A stretch of 28,373 nt of DNA from Isohypsibius dastychi (lineage: Eukaryota > Tardigrada > Eutardigrada > Parachela > Isohypsibiidae). Location: assembly GCA_034696485.1 (NCBI GenBank), contig JAQIWT010000211.1:1-28373 (forward strand), given 5' to 3'. The notes under the pieces were generated by a model, which searched no databases, was not told the origin of the DNA, and was given only the letters and a program-made list of their open reading frames with translations. The position numbers and the translations under genes are program-made. Shown here piece by piece: positions 9,752 through 18,713 of this stretch; the first letter of the stretch is position 1; every line of letters begins with the position of its first letter.

Positions 9752-9859
9752 ATCTGCCTTTGTTGGAGAAACGAAAGTGGCGAACAACCGCACGAGCTAG
9801 AATGACCAAATGTTCTTGTTACTATTCAGGGCCGCCAGGAAACGGTTAGATTGCTTCAG

Positions 9860-10269
9860 TTCTCAACGTGCTAGTTGACGTTAGAATGTTTCTTCAGGAC
9901 GAATATCCGTTCATCAGTCTCAGTCAAAGGTAGTTGTCTACTGGGGACGTTCAGCCGAATCTCTTGGAATCTGATCAACTGAGTTTGTTGGAAGTTTTAG
10001 GTGATAGCACAGTTACTGCCAAAACTCTCCGACTCGGCCAGAAAACTCATAAAACTTAAATTTTCTGTAAGCTTTCAGGCAACTGCATGATCTACTTTCA
10101 TACAGCGTTGAATCCAAAATCTTCATCAGAAACTGAACACCGAAAACGCAAATCTGTAGCACAGTCACAGGATGAGTCACAGATTAAATACGAGAACGGG
10201 CTTGCAACCGCAGCAGGGTGAACTGCCTGAAGCAAAACTGATTGTTGCAAACTGCTCACTCAATCTAAT
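9860..10269. other. No recognisable gene
   Basis: Both strands are closed in all frames after 30-60 codons. It should contain the C-terminal part of the packaging ATPase, but beyond the Walker B/SHH block at 10270-10519 I see no matching motif. Possibly replaced or scrambled sequence. Confidence 0.4.
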
Positions 10270-10846
10270 TGGTTGCTCAGATGACGTACTTGACTCCCAA
10301 TGATGAGAATGTACAGAGAATGTATGTAATGATGAGAATGATGAGAATGATGAGAATGTACAGAGAAAAACTTGCTCATTCCTCGGTTTTGTCCAGGAAC
10401 TTCTTGTATCAGGTCATCAATCACAATCAATGCATTTCGCGCACTCTTTCAAACGTCACTTGACTGATAATCCGGCAGACCGGCACGAAGGGTAAGATTA
10501 GGGATGGAATGAAGAAGCTCTGCGTGTAAAGGCTATGAAAGGCTATTGAATGACAATATCCCACTCACATATCATATACTCTATACATGTCTCGGGAATT
10601 TCACTAACCTGAGCAGCCCCGAAATACCACAATATACGTTCTGGGAAGGGTTCAAAGAGTCTCCCAACTAGAACGCGATGCAAAAAAGTGCTTCTGCCAC
10701 GTTTTGTCATTCCTTGAAACAACAATAACAACCCACTGCCTAGGAGTTAAAACAACAGACTGAATAATTCTCTTACCAGAAGCAACACACGTGAATGGTG
10801 CCCGAAATTCAAATGGGCTCATTAAACTCCTCTCCAATTTTTCCAT
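10270..10846 (-). pseudogene. ATP: Polinton A32/FtsK-like packaging ATPase
   Basis: DNA-packaging ATPase of the HerA/FtsK superfamily. Exon 1 starts at the ATG at 10846 and gives PFEFRAPFTCVASG, the family's PF-x-x-x-V-x-G lead-in. A 37 bp intron (10740-10776) precedes GMTKRGRSTFLHRVL, the Walker A region with Arg where Lys is catalytic, and PERILWYFGAAQ. A 91 bp intron (10518-10608) leads to LRAGLPDY, an in-frame TGA, and NALIVIDDLIQE, a good Walker B with DD. FFSVHSHH, the family's SHH element, is then drowned in a repeat expansion (10301-10367) and homology stops. The ATG lies 2 bp after the PolB stop codon on the same strand. Degenerate Walker A, TGA and missing C-terminus all mark it as dead. 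Confidence 0.8.
10301..10367. repeat. Short tandem repeat inside the ATPase SHH motif
   Basis: A 20 bp unit at 10301-10320 recurs at 10348-10367, and between them the 9-mer ATGATGAGA is iterated. On the minus strand the unit reads as repeated Ser-His-His codons. The expansion therefore grew from the conserved SHH-coding site and broke the downstream frame. Confidence 0.85.
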
Positions 10847-10848
10847 CC

Positions 10849-13378
10849 TCAGGGGGAGTGTGATCCTTTGTTGTGAGTTTCAGAGCTGTAGTGTGTATTC
10901 CGTCTAATTTCACCCCACGTTTCACATGAAGAAATGTCGTTGCGCGCTTGCACTATGAAGAGGTAATCATCCGAATACTGGAAGCCCACATTTGTTGCCT
11001 GTTGCGGAATCGTTGTGAATAGGGTGTCGAAAAACTGCTGTTCCTGTAGTTCCGCCCGTTTCTGAATACCTTTGCTAGCCATTGTAGACGCACCTGGACC
11101 TATCGCAATGTACAGTCTAGGTGCGAGAGCTATCACCTTTGTTCTGCAAAATTCTTCGTGAAACAACCCCGGCTTTCGCCGTTGCAGGAAATATTCAGCA
11201 TCTCCGATGTCAGGTACAAGCCAATTCTTTTTGAGAAAATTAAAATTTGCAAGGTTTTCTTCACTAACCGCATCTTCAAGACATTCACCCGCTATCGCGA
11301 GGTAGAGACTATCGGTATCCAGAATGAGAACTCTCCAAACCTTGACTAGAATCTAATTACAATATAACACTCTCACCTGTCAGCATCATCTCCAATAGAT
11401 TACTTGGGATGACTTTGAGGAGAGAATCGTAATGAAACTCGAGCATTTGCAGTTTTGCATAGCCGTAGACAAAGGAGCCTATCTGAATCGGCAGGTCACA
11501 CTTTGTTTTCGTCCGTCGCACAGTCATCCCAAACAGTTCGAAATTAACTTCTTCCGCATCTAAAGAAGTCGGTTTGCGAACCGCACGTTCATACTTAAGT
11601 GCATCTCCAAAGTTGGTGCTCGTGAATAACTCCTTTAACATGATAGTCCTACAGCATCCAGAGTTTCCAAGCAGTTTCATCAGTTCACCGATTTTTTTTT
11701 TTATTTGGACCATGGTCCGCTTTTGTCCGCTCAGCAATTACATCATCTTGAAAACCCGGAAACATGGTTTTGGATCCCACTCCAAGACCTGGTAAAGTTT
11801 AACCACAACCAACCCGGGGCAAAGATAGAATTATCATAGTGGTGTTATAATTATCACTTTTCTTGCTTCTTGAACCCCAACTATAGCTCGTCGTTCAGTA
11901 AAACGACCTTTTCATGAGTATCCACATATTGTTGCATCAGGGGACTGAGATGGCGCTTCTGTATCATCACATTTCGAAAAAGTGGTGCCATTTCATCACA
12001 CTTTCCCTTCAAGTGTTCCGGAACGTGTATATTAACTTCTGCGATTTCGAATATCTCCCTTCAATGATATCGGTTGAGATTTCTCCGGTCGATGCCTTGG
12101 CTTGTTACAGGGACGCCTCTTTATGGTGCTGATAGAAGTTCTGAAGGTTTTCATCCGATTTTGACTCCTGTCGGAACTCACACTCCCACTTGACAATAAC
12201 TTCATCACAGACTTCTTCCAACTGAGCCAAACGTCATTGAAATGCATCGTATTGATGAGTGAATAGTTTGCAGTGTGTGAAGCTAACACTCTGGTCGATT
12301 TCACAAGGTGGATGAGTGTGTACCATGCACCTGCAGTAAATATGAAAAAAGTAAACAACACACTCGAAAGCTAAGCACACAGGTTTACCCCGTTGAACTC
12401 AAACACTCGCCCACCCGACTCGACACCAGGGAGCCATCCATCGGCCTTATCGTGATGTCCTGCCGCTGAAATCATTTTTTCTCCAACGCTTCCATGATGC
12501 TGTATAGGTTTGCCGAGGACTAGCGACTGATTTTCCAACCAAATCACACTCATTGGATGACGCCTAGTCCCCGGACGGAAATCAAACTGAAGTCTGCAAA
12601 AACAAGTTCATGTGAAAATGAATTGTCATTTACTTCGCCATCACAAACCTCCTTCGAATCAGATGACCGGTTGGCATGTTCTGTGCCAGACATGATAGAT
12701 ACAAGCTGTTTGCATCCAAACCTAATTCTGCCTTACGCATTCGCGGAACACCGTGCTCAGGGCCAAAATCAGTCGTGGTTTTTCCACAAATTGGGTTGAA
12801 ATTATGGCAGGCCCACCACAAATCTCCTCGCGAATTCTATGATAGTGAACCTTGTCACTCTCCGAGAACATGGAAAAGAATATTGCTGGAGGTTGATTTT
12901 TGAATAGATAACGATTGCACAGCCCTGGCAATGAAACAGCATCCCCTAACATGCAAATCTCACGCTCAAGGTAAAAAGGCAGCATTCGCTCAACCGTGAA
13001 GGAAAGCGGTTTAACATCACTGCAGTTATAGAAGCAAAGATAGTCCTCGAATGTTGTCATTGTGTTGTCATTATGTTTTCTGTTCCATACTTTCAAACAA
13101 TCTGCATAATCATCCTCAGACATTCGGGTATTTTTGAGTTCGTCGTCGAATGCTTCACGCGGAGGAAGTTTTGAAGCATTGAGTTCCTCGAATGAATCAA
13201 ACCATTGGTAAGGGAAATTGTATTTTCGATCATCAGCATGGCACACTAGCTGCGAGAAACAAAAAGATCATGACCGGATGCAAAACTGAACTCAAATCTT
13301 TACAATGCACATGAAGGGGTCAAGCGCGATAATAAAAACTTTTTTCATCACAGTCATCAATTTGCGCATTTTAGACAT
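10849..13378 (-). pseudogene. PolB: Polinton protein-primed DNA polymerase B, N-terminal half missing
   Basis: Replicates element DNA from a protein primer. From the right: a short exon from the ATG at 13378, intron 13240-13303, then YNFPYQWFDSFEELNASKLP and GGPAIIST, which are family landmarks before motif A. After a frameshift come DANSLYLSCLAQNMPTG (motif A), intron 12594-12633, then the inserted endonuclease-like segment (DGWLPG, VFEFNG, IVKWECEF) with an intron near 12331-12388. KGKCDEMAPLFRN and VVKLYQVLEWDPKPCF follow, then a frameshift in a T run (about 11693-11702). NSGCCRTIM is motif B (usually NSxYGK). A 31 bp intron (11346-11376) precedes DTDSLYLAIAGE (motif C), then SKGIQKR. The last exon, 10849-11345, is fully open. 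The usual exonuclease half upstream is absent, its place being taken by the dUTPase. Confidence 0.9.
11346..11376 (-). other. 31 bp intron in PolB
   Basis: On the minus strand it begins GTGAGAG and ends GATTCTAG. Removing it joins EMMLT to VKVWRVLILDTDS in one frame, so motif C becomes continuous with the preceding exon. Confidence 0.75.
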
Positions 13379-13639
13379 GGCTGAAGCGAATTGTGAAGAA
13401 ATGATGTTGAGGGTCACTTGCCTTTTTTATACTAATTTTTTCTCTCATTTAATTAATCAACTGTCTACTAAATTGTCAGTTTTGGCATAAGATCAGCATA
13501 AAACAATGGGTAATTTTTTTTAACTTTTACAACACTCAAGTTTTCAGGTTTATAAGCTGGTTGGCGAACAACGGCATTATGCATCATTTTTTCTCGTTAT
13601 GAAACAACCTGTTCTCCACTGTGTTCGTTTGTGGAATCT

Positions 13640-14197
13640 GGCGCATTCGCCCTCGTATGGTTCATCCCAAGCAGTAGGACTCGACTTACGAAAGTGGGAT
13701 ATTCAAACAATAACATTCTGGTTTGTGCGAATTATGTTGTTCTGTTTTCCACATCAGTGTTCATGATTATGTGGTTCCTGCGACACAAAAAAGGTTGGAT
13801 TGATACAAATGTCATGGTGATCGTACCACCAGTTACATCTGGCCGGATCTGTATGTATTTCATACGCTAGTTGACATTCCGAGTACATACTGAGATCGCT
13901 CTCCCCCTCTATGCCATAGCCGCACGCTTTGGATTGTCATGGAATTATTCAATTGGTGGAGGTGTCATCGATCAAGACTATCGAGGATCGATTGCTGTAA
14001 TTCTCCATAATCTTGGTACGCGGCCATTTCTCACTATAGCTAGTGATAGAATCGCGCTGGTGATTTGTGAGAGAGTTGTTGGGCTGTCGATTTTAGAGAC
14101 AGCCTTAGAGTTGACCACATCTATTGAACGTGGAGGTTCGGATTCCGACTGGTATGCAATGAAGTTTATTGACTGCATCAAAACAAATCACAGATAA
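13640..14197 (+). pseudogene. dut: dUTPase (trimeric type)
   Basis: dUTPase hydrolyses dUTP to dUMP and keeps uracil out of DNA. Motif 1 is seen as SSQAVGLDLR (family AGxDL). A frameshift in an A run near 13787-13793 separates VHDYVVPAT from DTNVMVIVPPVTSGRI, the strand leading to motif 2. Motif 2 (normally RSGLA) is damaged near 13860-13900, where a short intron may also lie. Motif 3 is excellent: GGGVIDQDYRG, including the catalytic Asp. Motif 4 is SDRIALVICE (family RIAQ). The glycine-rich motif 5 is reduced to ERGGSDSDW. About 150 residues, the usual size. It lies head-to-head with PolB on the opposite strand, just where the PolB N-terminal half would be expected. Whether it is element cargo or a neighbouring host or viral gene is inferred from position. 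Confidence 0.8.
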
Positions 14198-15248
14198 AAA
14201 AAAGATAAGATTTAAGGCGTATAAGGATGTGGGACATCCGTGCGAGAGGTATTCATGCTCGTAATTTCGCTAGATTTTGTTGGTGAATCGCGTTCCGTGT
14301 TATCAGATGCTTTTTTGCGATGAATCTTTTGTCTCTTCCATCGCATGGTAACTTGGAAATGTGGTAGTGTTTATTCAATTATAATGGTGAGCGCTTATTA
14401 CTCACATAATTGCGAGTTCGCAACCGCTGGTCTACCGCGCATTGTCCTCGTCGATAAACGACTACAAGGGCAATGACAATCAAGACAAGAAGTAAAAAAA
14501 GCAAAGCTAACATTATAATGGATGCCGACGATTGGTGTCCACTAACCTTTGATATATGGCAGTATGCTACAAAGTTGTTTGAGATGGTCTCGATGAACTC
14601 ACCTCCTGACTATCCGTCTTTTTGCGTTGACGACAAGGGTTATTCGGTTCGATCAATTGGATGACGCAACACATGCGGTCGTGTTGGTCAATAAAAAAAT
14701 TTTCCAGAGAAGAAAACTTCGAGTAGAGTACAGGGAAAGATGGGAGACATGTAAGTTATGGGTTATTCCTCAGGTCAAGGTGTTTCACATCCGAAAATAG
14801 TTTCTTAAAGCTCTTCAGCCATTCCTGCAAGCAGACATCAGACAAGTTCTTGAATGCACAAGGTGCATGGAGCTTTTGACCTGGCAACCCAGACAACCCT
14901 TGGCTTCGCCCTCAACCGAGGAAGCTAGGATCATGAAGACGATCGCAAGAATGGAAAGGAGAGGCGACATTATTGATAAAGTTGGCTAGTGAATGAAGAA
15001 AAGATACACCGACAAAATAAAATAAAGAAGACACTTTATGGACTCGGAATTTTGTTGCTGCAGGCTGTTTTCGGGAGTATGTTGCATCAAATGAACAACA
15101 AATAAGATTATTGTGTCTAGTTCAGTGACAGCTTCGACATCAAGAACCACATCAACATATAGACATTTATTCAAAACTTGAGACCACATAACGTCGACAA
15201 TGAAAAGACCAAAAAACCATTTTCTCTAGCTTACTGTTTCTTCAAGCG
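14198..15248. other. Mostly featureless; two weak open stretches
   Basis: A 63-codon plus-strand frame at 14473-14664 (DDWCPLTFDIWQYATKL...) overlaps a second open stretch to 14987 with one stop (ALQPFLQADIRQVLECTRCMEL). Base order looks coding-like, but I recognise no family. These are candidate positions for the missing Polinton protease, yet I see no HW or catalytic-Cys context. Right Polinton terminus not identified. Confidence 0.35.
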
Positions 15249-15371
15249 TCAGTGACGACTCAAGGAGCTCTCATGAGCTAGACGTCCACCACATATTGGA
15301 CAAATGTAACGTATGTCCTTCTCGACGTCGCCTTTGGAATGACTCTTTCTTTCCTCTTCTTCAAAACTGCA
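15249..15371 (-). pseudogene. C2H2-type zinc finger remnant
   Basis: Minus-strand frame reading RYICPICGGRLAHESSLSRH, i.e. C-x2-C-x12-H with the SLSRH helix end of a C2H2 finger. The second His would be four residues on, but a TGA (15249-15251) directly follows the first His and the residue at the expected place is Lys. Upstream, SFEEEERKSHSKGDVEKD follows a possible 3' splice site (CCGTGCAG). No further fingers nearby. A decayed host or element zinc-finger exon. Confidence 0.45.
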
Positions 15372-15573
15372 CGGTTGGTGATAGATTCTTTATCCGAAGC
15401 AGTGATATTGATTGTCTATTCATATAACCAGCATCTGAATTAGGTTCAAACCAAGTCATTCAAGGCTTGCCACTTCACGACGATTCGCAAACGTATTAGT
15501 TCCACCAGTCGCTACCACCGCTTTCGCGTCATTCGATCGATCCTACAATTCAATGGAATAACTACTGGAGGTA

Positions 15574-16283
15574 TCATATAATATATATTCGGTTTACGTG
15601 AGCGTAGTCGTTATAAAACTCGAGTTCACGGTTACAGGGTCGGCTCCTCGGGAGCGCATTTTGCTGGAAGAAGAGGACGAAAAAACTCATAGAATATAGA
15701 AAATATCATTGTAGAAATTGTGCATACGTTTTCAAGAGAACAGATCCCAACAACCGTGACTTTGACCGGTTTCGCGTGTTCCCAACCATTGTCGCGTGCG
15801 AATTGTCCCAGGTTACTCCACATGCGGTTTGATGTCATGGACAACATATTTTGGAGTTCCCTCATTATGTTGGTTTAGTATCAGCATCAAGTCGCGAGTG
15901 ACTCAAAATTATGTTGAGACACTGAAATTTAAATTCACTCTTGGATACCATAGAAGTGAGGTATTGATTACTCACATGCACGAGATTGTCAATAACGGCA
16001 TCCGACTCGTGAAGCCATCCCTCGCTCGAAAAGTTGACCGCAGAGGCCACCGAGGTTTCCATGTTGATCACCTGGAATGAAAAATAAATTGTCTGTCATT
16101 TTGCATAGCTGCATGAATTTCTTTTTTTAACCTCGTGAGGAATGTTGCAATCAATGAGCATGATTTGTCCGGGATACTGAATATGGTATTGAACATGAAT
16201 CGTATGTCCGAAGATTAAATCGTGGACGCTTAACGTGTGGACCTTAAACTGGTCCATATGCTGACATTCGTCGACGTTAGCTC
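15574..16283 (-). CDS. Unrecognised multi-exon gene model
   Basis: Four minus-strand blocks joined by introns with good borders: exon 16283-16132 after TTTCTCTTGCAG; intron 16131-16072 (ending TTCATTCCAG); exon 16071-15976; intron 15975-15922 (GTGAGT...AATTTCAG); exon 15921-15728; intron 15727-15664 (GTATGC...CTTCCAG); exon 15663-15574. The first two exons encode VDECQHMDQFKVHTL, FGHTIHVQYHIQYP and AVNFSSEGWLHESD, alternating like beta strands. Within the third block the frame stops at TAA (15865-15867), overlapping an ATG that opens the next frame (FARDNGWEHAKPVKVTVVG), so either a frameshift or another splice lies there. The sequence just before exon 1 is hydrophobic (VIVMVSLAGA), so a secretion signal may be split by an intron. 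A galectin-like fold crossed my mind but the motifs are too weak. Confidence 0.4.
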
Positions 16284-16645
16284 CTGCAAGAGAAACCATT
16301 ACTATCACATAAACAAAATGGAAAACATTTTGAACTCAATTCTCAAAAGTGTTCTCCGTTTTTCAGCCGTCACTCGTGGTATGTTATACCACAGTTTTTG
16401 GCCAGGGTTAAAATTAAAATTGATCGGGAAGTTTTATTGGAAAAAAGTTTGAGAAAGAATTCATATAACAAGAAATTTAACGAAATTTTCGCGGAAAGAA
16501 TCTTTTTTTTTGTAGAATTTTATGAATTTATCTTGTGCGAATTATTTCTTTCATAAAAAGAGTGGGGATTCGCTTTTTATTTAGTGACATCATGTTTCTC
16601 TTATTATTTAGTTTAGTTCAGTTTAATCTTTCTGGTTATGTGCAG

Positions 16646-16869
16646 GAACGGAGAATGATTTGCAGAAGAAACAAGAAGAAGGAAGCAAATAACCAAAAAT
16701 AGATGTTCCGGTGTTAAATGAACCCGTCCAACCAAAGATATATTTCTGTTTTTGTGGAGCTGTCGTGAAGGGGTTCGAAGACGCAGCTGTTCACTTTGCC
16801 CGTCACCAAAAACCGACAACTGTTGATGACCGGAAGTTGAGCTGTCTGCGAAATAAATGTAATTATTAA
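16646..16869 (+). pseudogene. CxC-type C2H2 zinc finger protein fragment
   Basis: A plus-strand frame begins after a likely 3' splice site (TTATGTGCAG), contains one TAA (16690-16692), and ends at the TAA at 16867-16869. It encodes a charged helix (NDLQKKQEEGSK), a linker, then YFCFCGAVVKGFEDAAVHFARH: C-x1-C-x12-H-x3-H, a perfect C2H2 spacing except for one residue between the cysteines. A CLRNKC follows. The CxC-x12-H-x3 layout is shared with two fingers in the pol linker of the LTR element at 24.2-25.3 kb. Source unknown. Confidence 0.5.
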
Positions 16870-17720
16870 ACGTCGGATCTGGCGAGTTGGTCAGAACATT
16901 GTGTTAGACACCTTCACCTTCAATATCTGTTCAGAAAGAAATCAGCAACCGTTCAAGCATGATAATTGGTATGAAAGATCTAAAATTAATAAATTAACGT
17001 ATTGAGATTACTTCGTTCGTTAGCCCAACTTTCGCAGTTTGTTCGATGAATCGAAAAACCGGTTCAGCCGTCTCTTGAATAGGAACTCGGTTCGCCTCGA
17101 GATATTTTAAGTGAACAGATTTGATATTCACTGACTACTAAGGTTCTTAAAACTCTGACTTGCTCGATGGAGTGCCGCAAATAATCTTCGTGGGATTGAA
17201 AAAGGCTTGTTATGTTGAGATAAGGGTGGAGCGCACCGAGCTTGAGTTGAAACGAATGCTTATTGCCAGCATTGCTTTTGCCTTTTTTCGAAACTGGAAC
17301 AAATCTCGAAGAAGTTTGAAGTTTTTGAAATGGGCCGAGGTGAAATCAGTACCAATTAACAACGCATTCTAGTTTTGAATCAACAGAGCGCACAAGGAGG
17401 AATTACAGGTTCTATCAACCTGTTTTATTCACTGTTCTCCGACATTGCGGATTAATTTGGAGTTATCTCATAGGATTGAGAGTGTGTGTTCGCAGTTGCA
17501 TGAATCTGTTGTATATGCGGTTAACATTTACGATTTACCTAATCGGCCAAGTGACATACAAAATTAATGTGAACACTCAAGACGAGTAACGATGAATAAT
17601 GCGATAACAGCGAGTATTGCGTTGTGAGTAATGAAGCAGCGTGAGTGGAGGTAATTATAAAATGTAGTCGCTATTTCTGAGGAAAGACATTTACTGCTGC
17701 CCCCGACTGGATCGTATCAC
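16870..17720. other. No recognisable gene
   Basis: Frames are short and composition is AT-rich. A plus-strand frame at 17160-17372 has no recognisable content. The only structure noted is a 7 bp stem with a 5-base loop at 17405-17423 (ACAGGTT/AACCTGT). Confidence 0.4.
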
Positions 17721-18001
17721 TGTAACGTGCTCAGTAGCTGCTCTCTACCAAGTATTGTGTAAACGGAAAAGGGCGATGTTGCAAGACGGTTTTTATTGAA
17801 CTGTTTCAAGAACTCAAATTAACTCGATGTTTTCAGCAGCACGCATGAGCTAATGTAGCTGAGCGTGGTAGCTGAATAAAGCCTTGAGGGTGATACAGTC
17901 ATACGTGCACAATAAGACAAGCGGTGAAGAGACGAGACTAGCACTAATGGTAACGTGACATAACAGTAAGGAGGTGATATGCCGGCTGGTGATAACTTAC
18001 A
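17721..18001 (-). repeat. 3' LTR (281 bp)
   Basis: Starts TGTAACG and ends CTTACA, so the ends are TG...CA with short inverted ends TGTAA/TTACA. It matches 27226-27512 apart from about 18 substitutions and a 6 bp deletion near the right end. On the minus strand it contains AATAAA at 17797-17792, a likely polyadenylation signal. Confidence 0.95.
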
Positions 18002-18004
18002 AAT

Positions 18005-18016
18005 GACTCCTTCTTT
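18005..18016 (-). other. Polypurine tract
   Basis: On the minus strand AAAGAAGGAGTC lies just before the 3' LTR, the place where plus-strand DNA synthesis is primed. It is the only purine run at this boundary. Confidence 0.7.
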
Positions 18017-18051
18017 AGTGGAAAACGTCCGCGCTTTTTGTTGTAGTACGC

Positions 18052-18709
18052 TCAGTATTCCATGAAGCCTTGATGTTCAGCATGTTTGCCAAATCCGTAG
18101 ATGGTAATTTCGCCGAGTTTTGATCGATCGAAGAGCGTGAAGTATTGGAGGCATTTGAAGAAAAGGTTACGGGTTTTAATACCGGAGGGGGAGTAGCAAT
18201 AATCGTGATATATGGATTTTATCATGAGTTCTCCTGCAGTGAGGGACTCAGTTTGTACCATCAGGGGACTCATCTGTTTAACAAGGACGCGTTCTTGAGT
18301 CGTTCAGAGGCTGTGCTGTATAATTGAATGGGCGACAAGTTGAAGTCTCCGTTACCCACATACCAGATCGCTGAGGAACGATGTAGGCATGTGACAGCGT
18401 GTCAAAAAGCTTGGAGATTTGCAGGAGTCGATAAAAAACCTCTTGGTTGGCAGTGTCGTCCAACGTTGCTGTCGATAGGATGACTTGGGAGATGATGTAG
18501 TAGGATCGAGGGGCTAATCGACGAATGGAACGACTGCTCTTGGTCTTGTATGGTGGGCTTGAGAAGTGGCGTTGGGTAATCCTCTAAAAGTGTGGCGTAG
18601 ATATTCATGATAAACATATGCGTGGGATTATTGGCGTCGTGGTGACGTAAATAGAATGAGACTGTACAGGACAAGAGGGTGAGACGAGAAGAAAGGTGAA
18701 AATTTTCAT
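18052..18709 (-). pseudogene. Extra ORF between env and 3' LTR, unrecognised
   Basis: Starts at the ATG at 18709 with a signal-like MKIFTFLLVSPSCPVQ and continues in shifted frames as VSFYLRHHDANNPTHMFIM, then ANQEVFYRLLQISKLFDTLSHAYIV and GMWVTETSTCRPFNY, then MIKSIYHDYCYSPSGIKTR and FDRSKLGEITIYGFGKHAEH, ending at 18052. About 210 residues with two frameshifts. Each piece has balanced protein-like composition and the pieces abut, so this was probably one gene. It lies between the env membrane anchor and the PPT, the position of accessory genes in complex retroviruses. I recognise no domain. Confidence 0.45.
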
Positions 18710-18713
18710 GCTG

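Larger units (their letters stand above)
5294..14197. mobile_element. Degraded Polinton/Maverick with dNK and dUTPase genes
   Basis: The gene set defines a Polinton: retroviral-type integrase, minor and major capsid proteins, packaging ATPase, and protein-primed PolB with the inserted endonuclease-like segment. Integrase and capsid genes lie on the plus strand, ATPase and PolB on the minus strand, converging near 9.3 kb. A deoxynucleoside kinase at the left and a dUTPase at the right are additions I do not know as standard Polinton genes. Nearly every gene carries stops or frameshifts. The adenovirus-type protease is not found. Terminal inverted repeats were not located, so the limits given are the outermost recognised genes. 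Confidence 0.85.

Noticed and set aside
9827-9850. GPPGNG followed by a stop on the plus strand, resembling a Walker A motif of an AAA ATPase
   Set aside because: No Walker B or other motif follows in that frame. The element's true ATPase is on the minus strand at 10270-10846.
10370-10440. Plus-strand RNFLYQ segment like the QNLF motif of Polinton ATPases
   Set aside because: It is the reverse complement of the Walker B exon (NALIVIDDLIQE), which fits far better.
15574-16283. Galectin assignment for the spliced gene
   Set aside because: Only a loose FGHTIHV / NFSSEGWLHE resemblance; the family's key H, N, R and W-x-x-E residues are not in the right pattern.
4541-17720. Terminal inverted repeats of the Polinton
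   Set aside because: I compared both flanks by eye and found no convincing match; needs a self-alignment, so no feature is reported.
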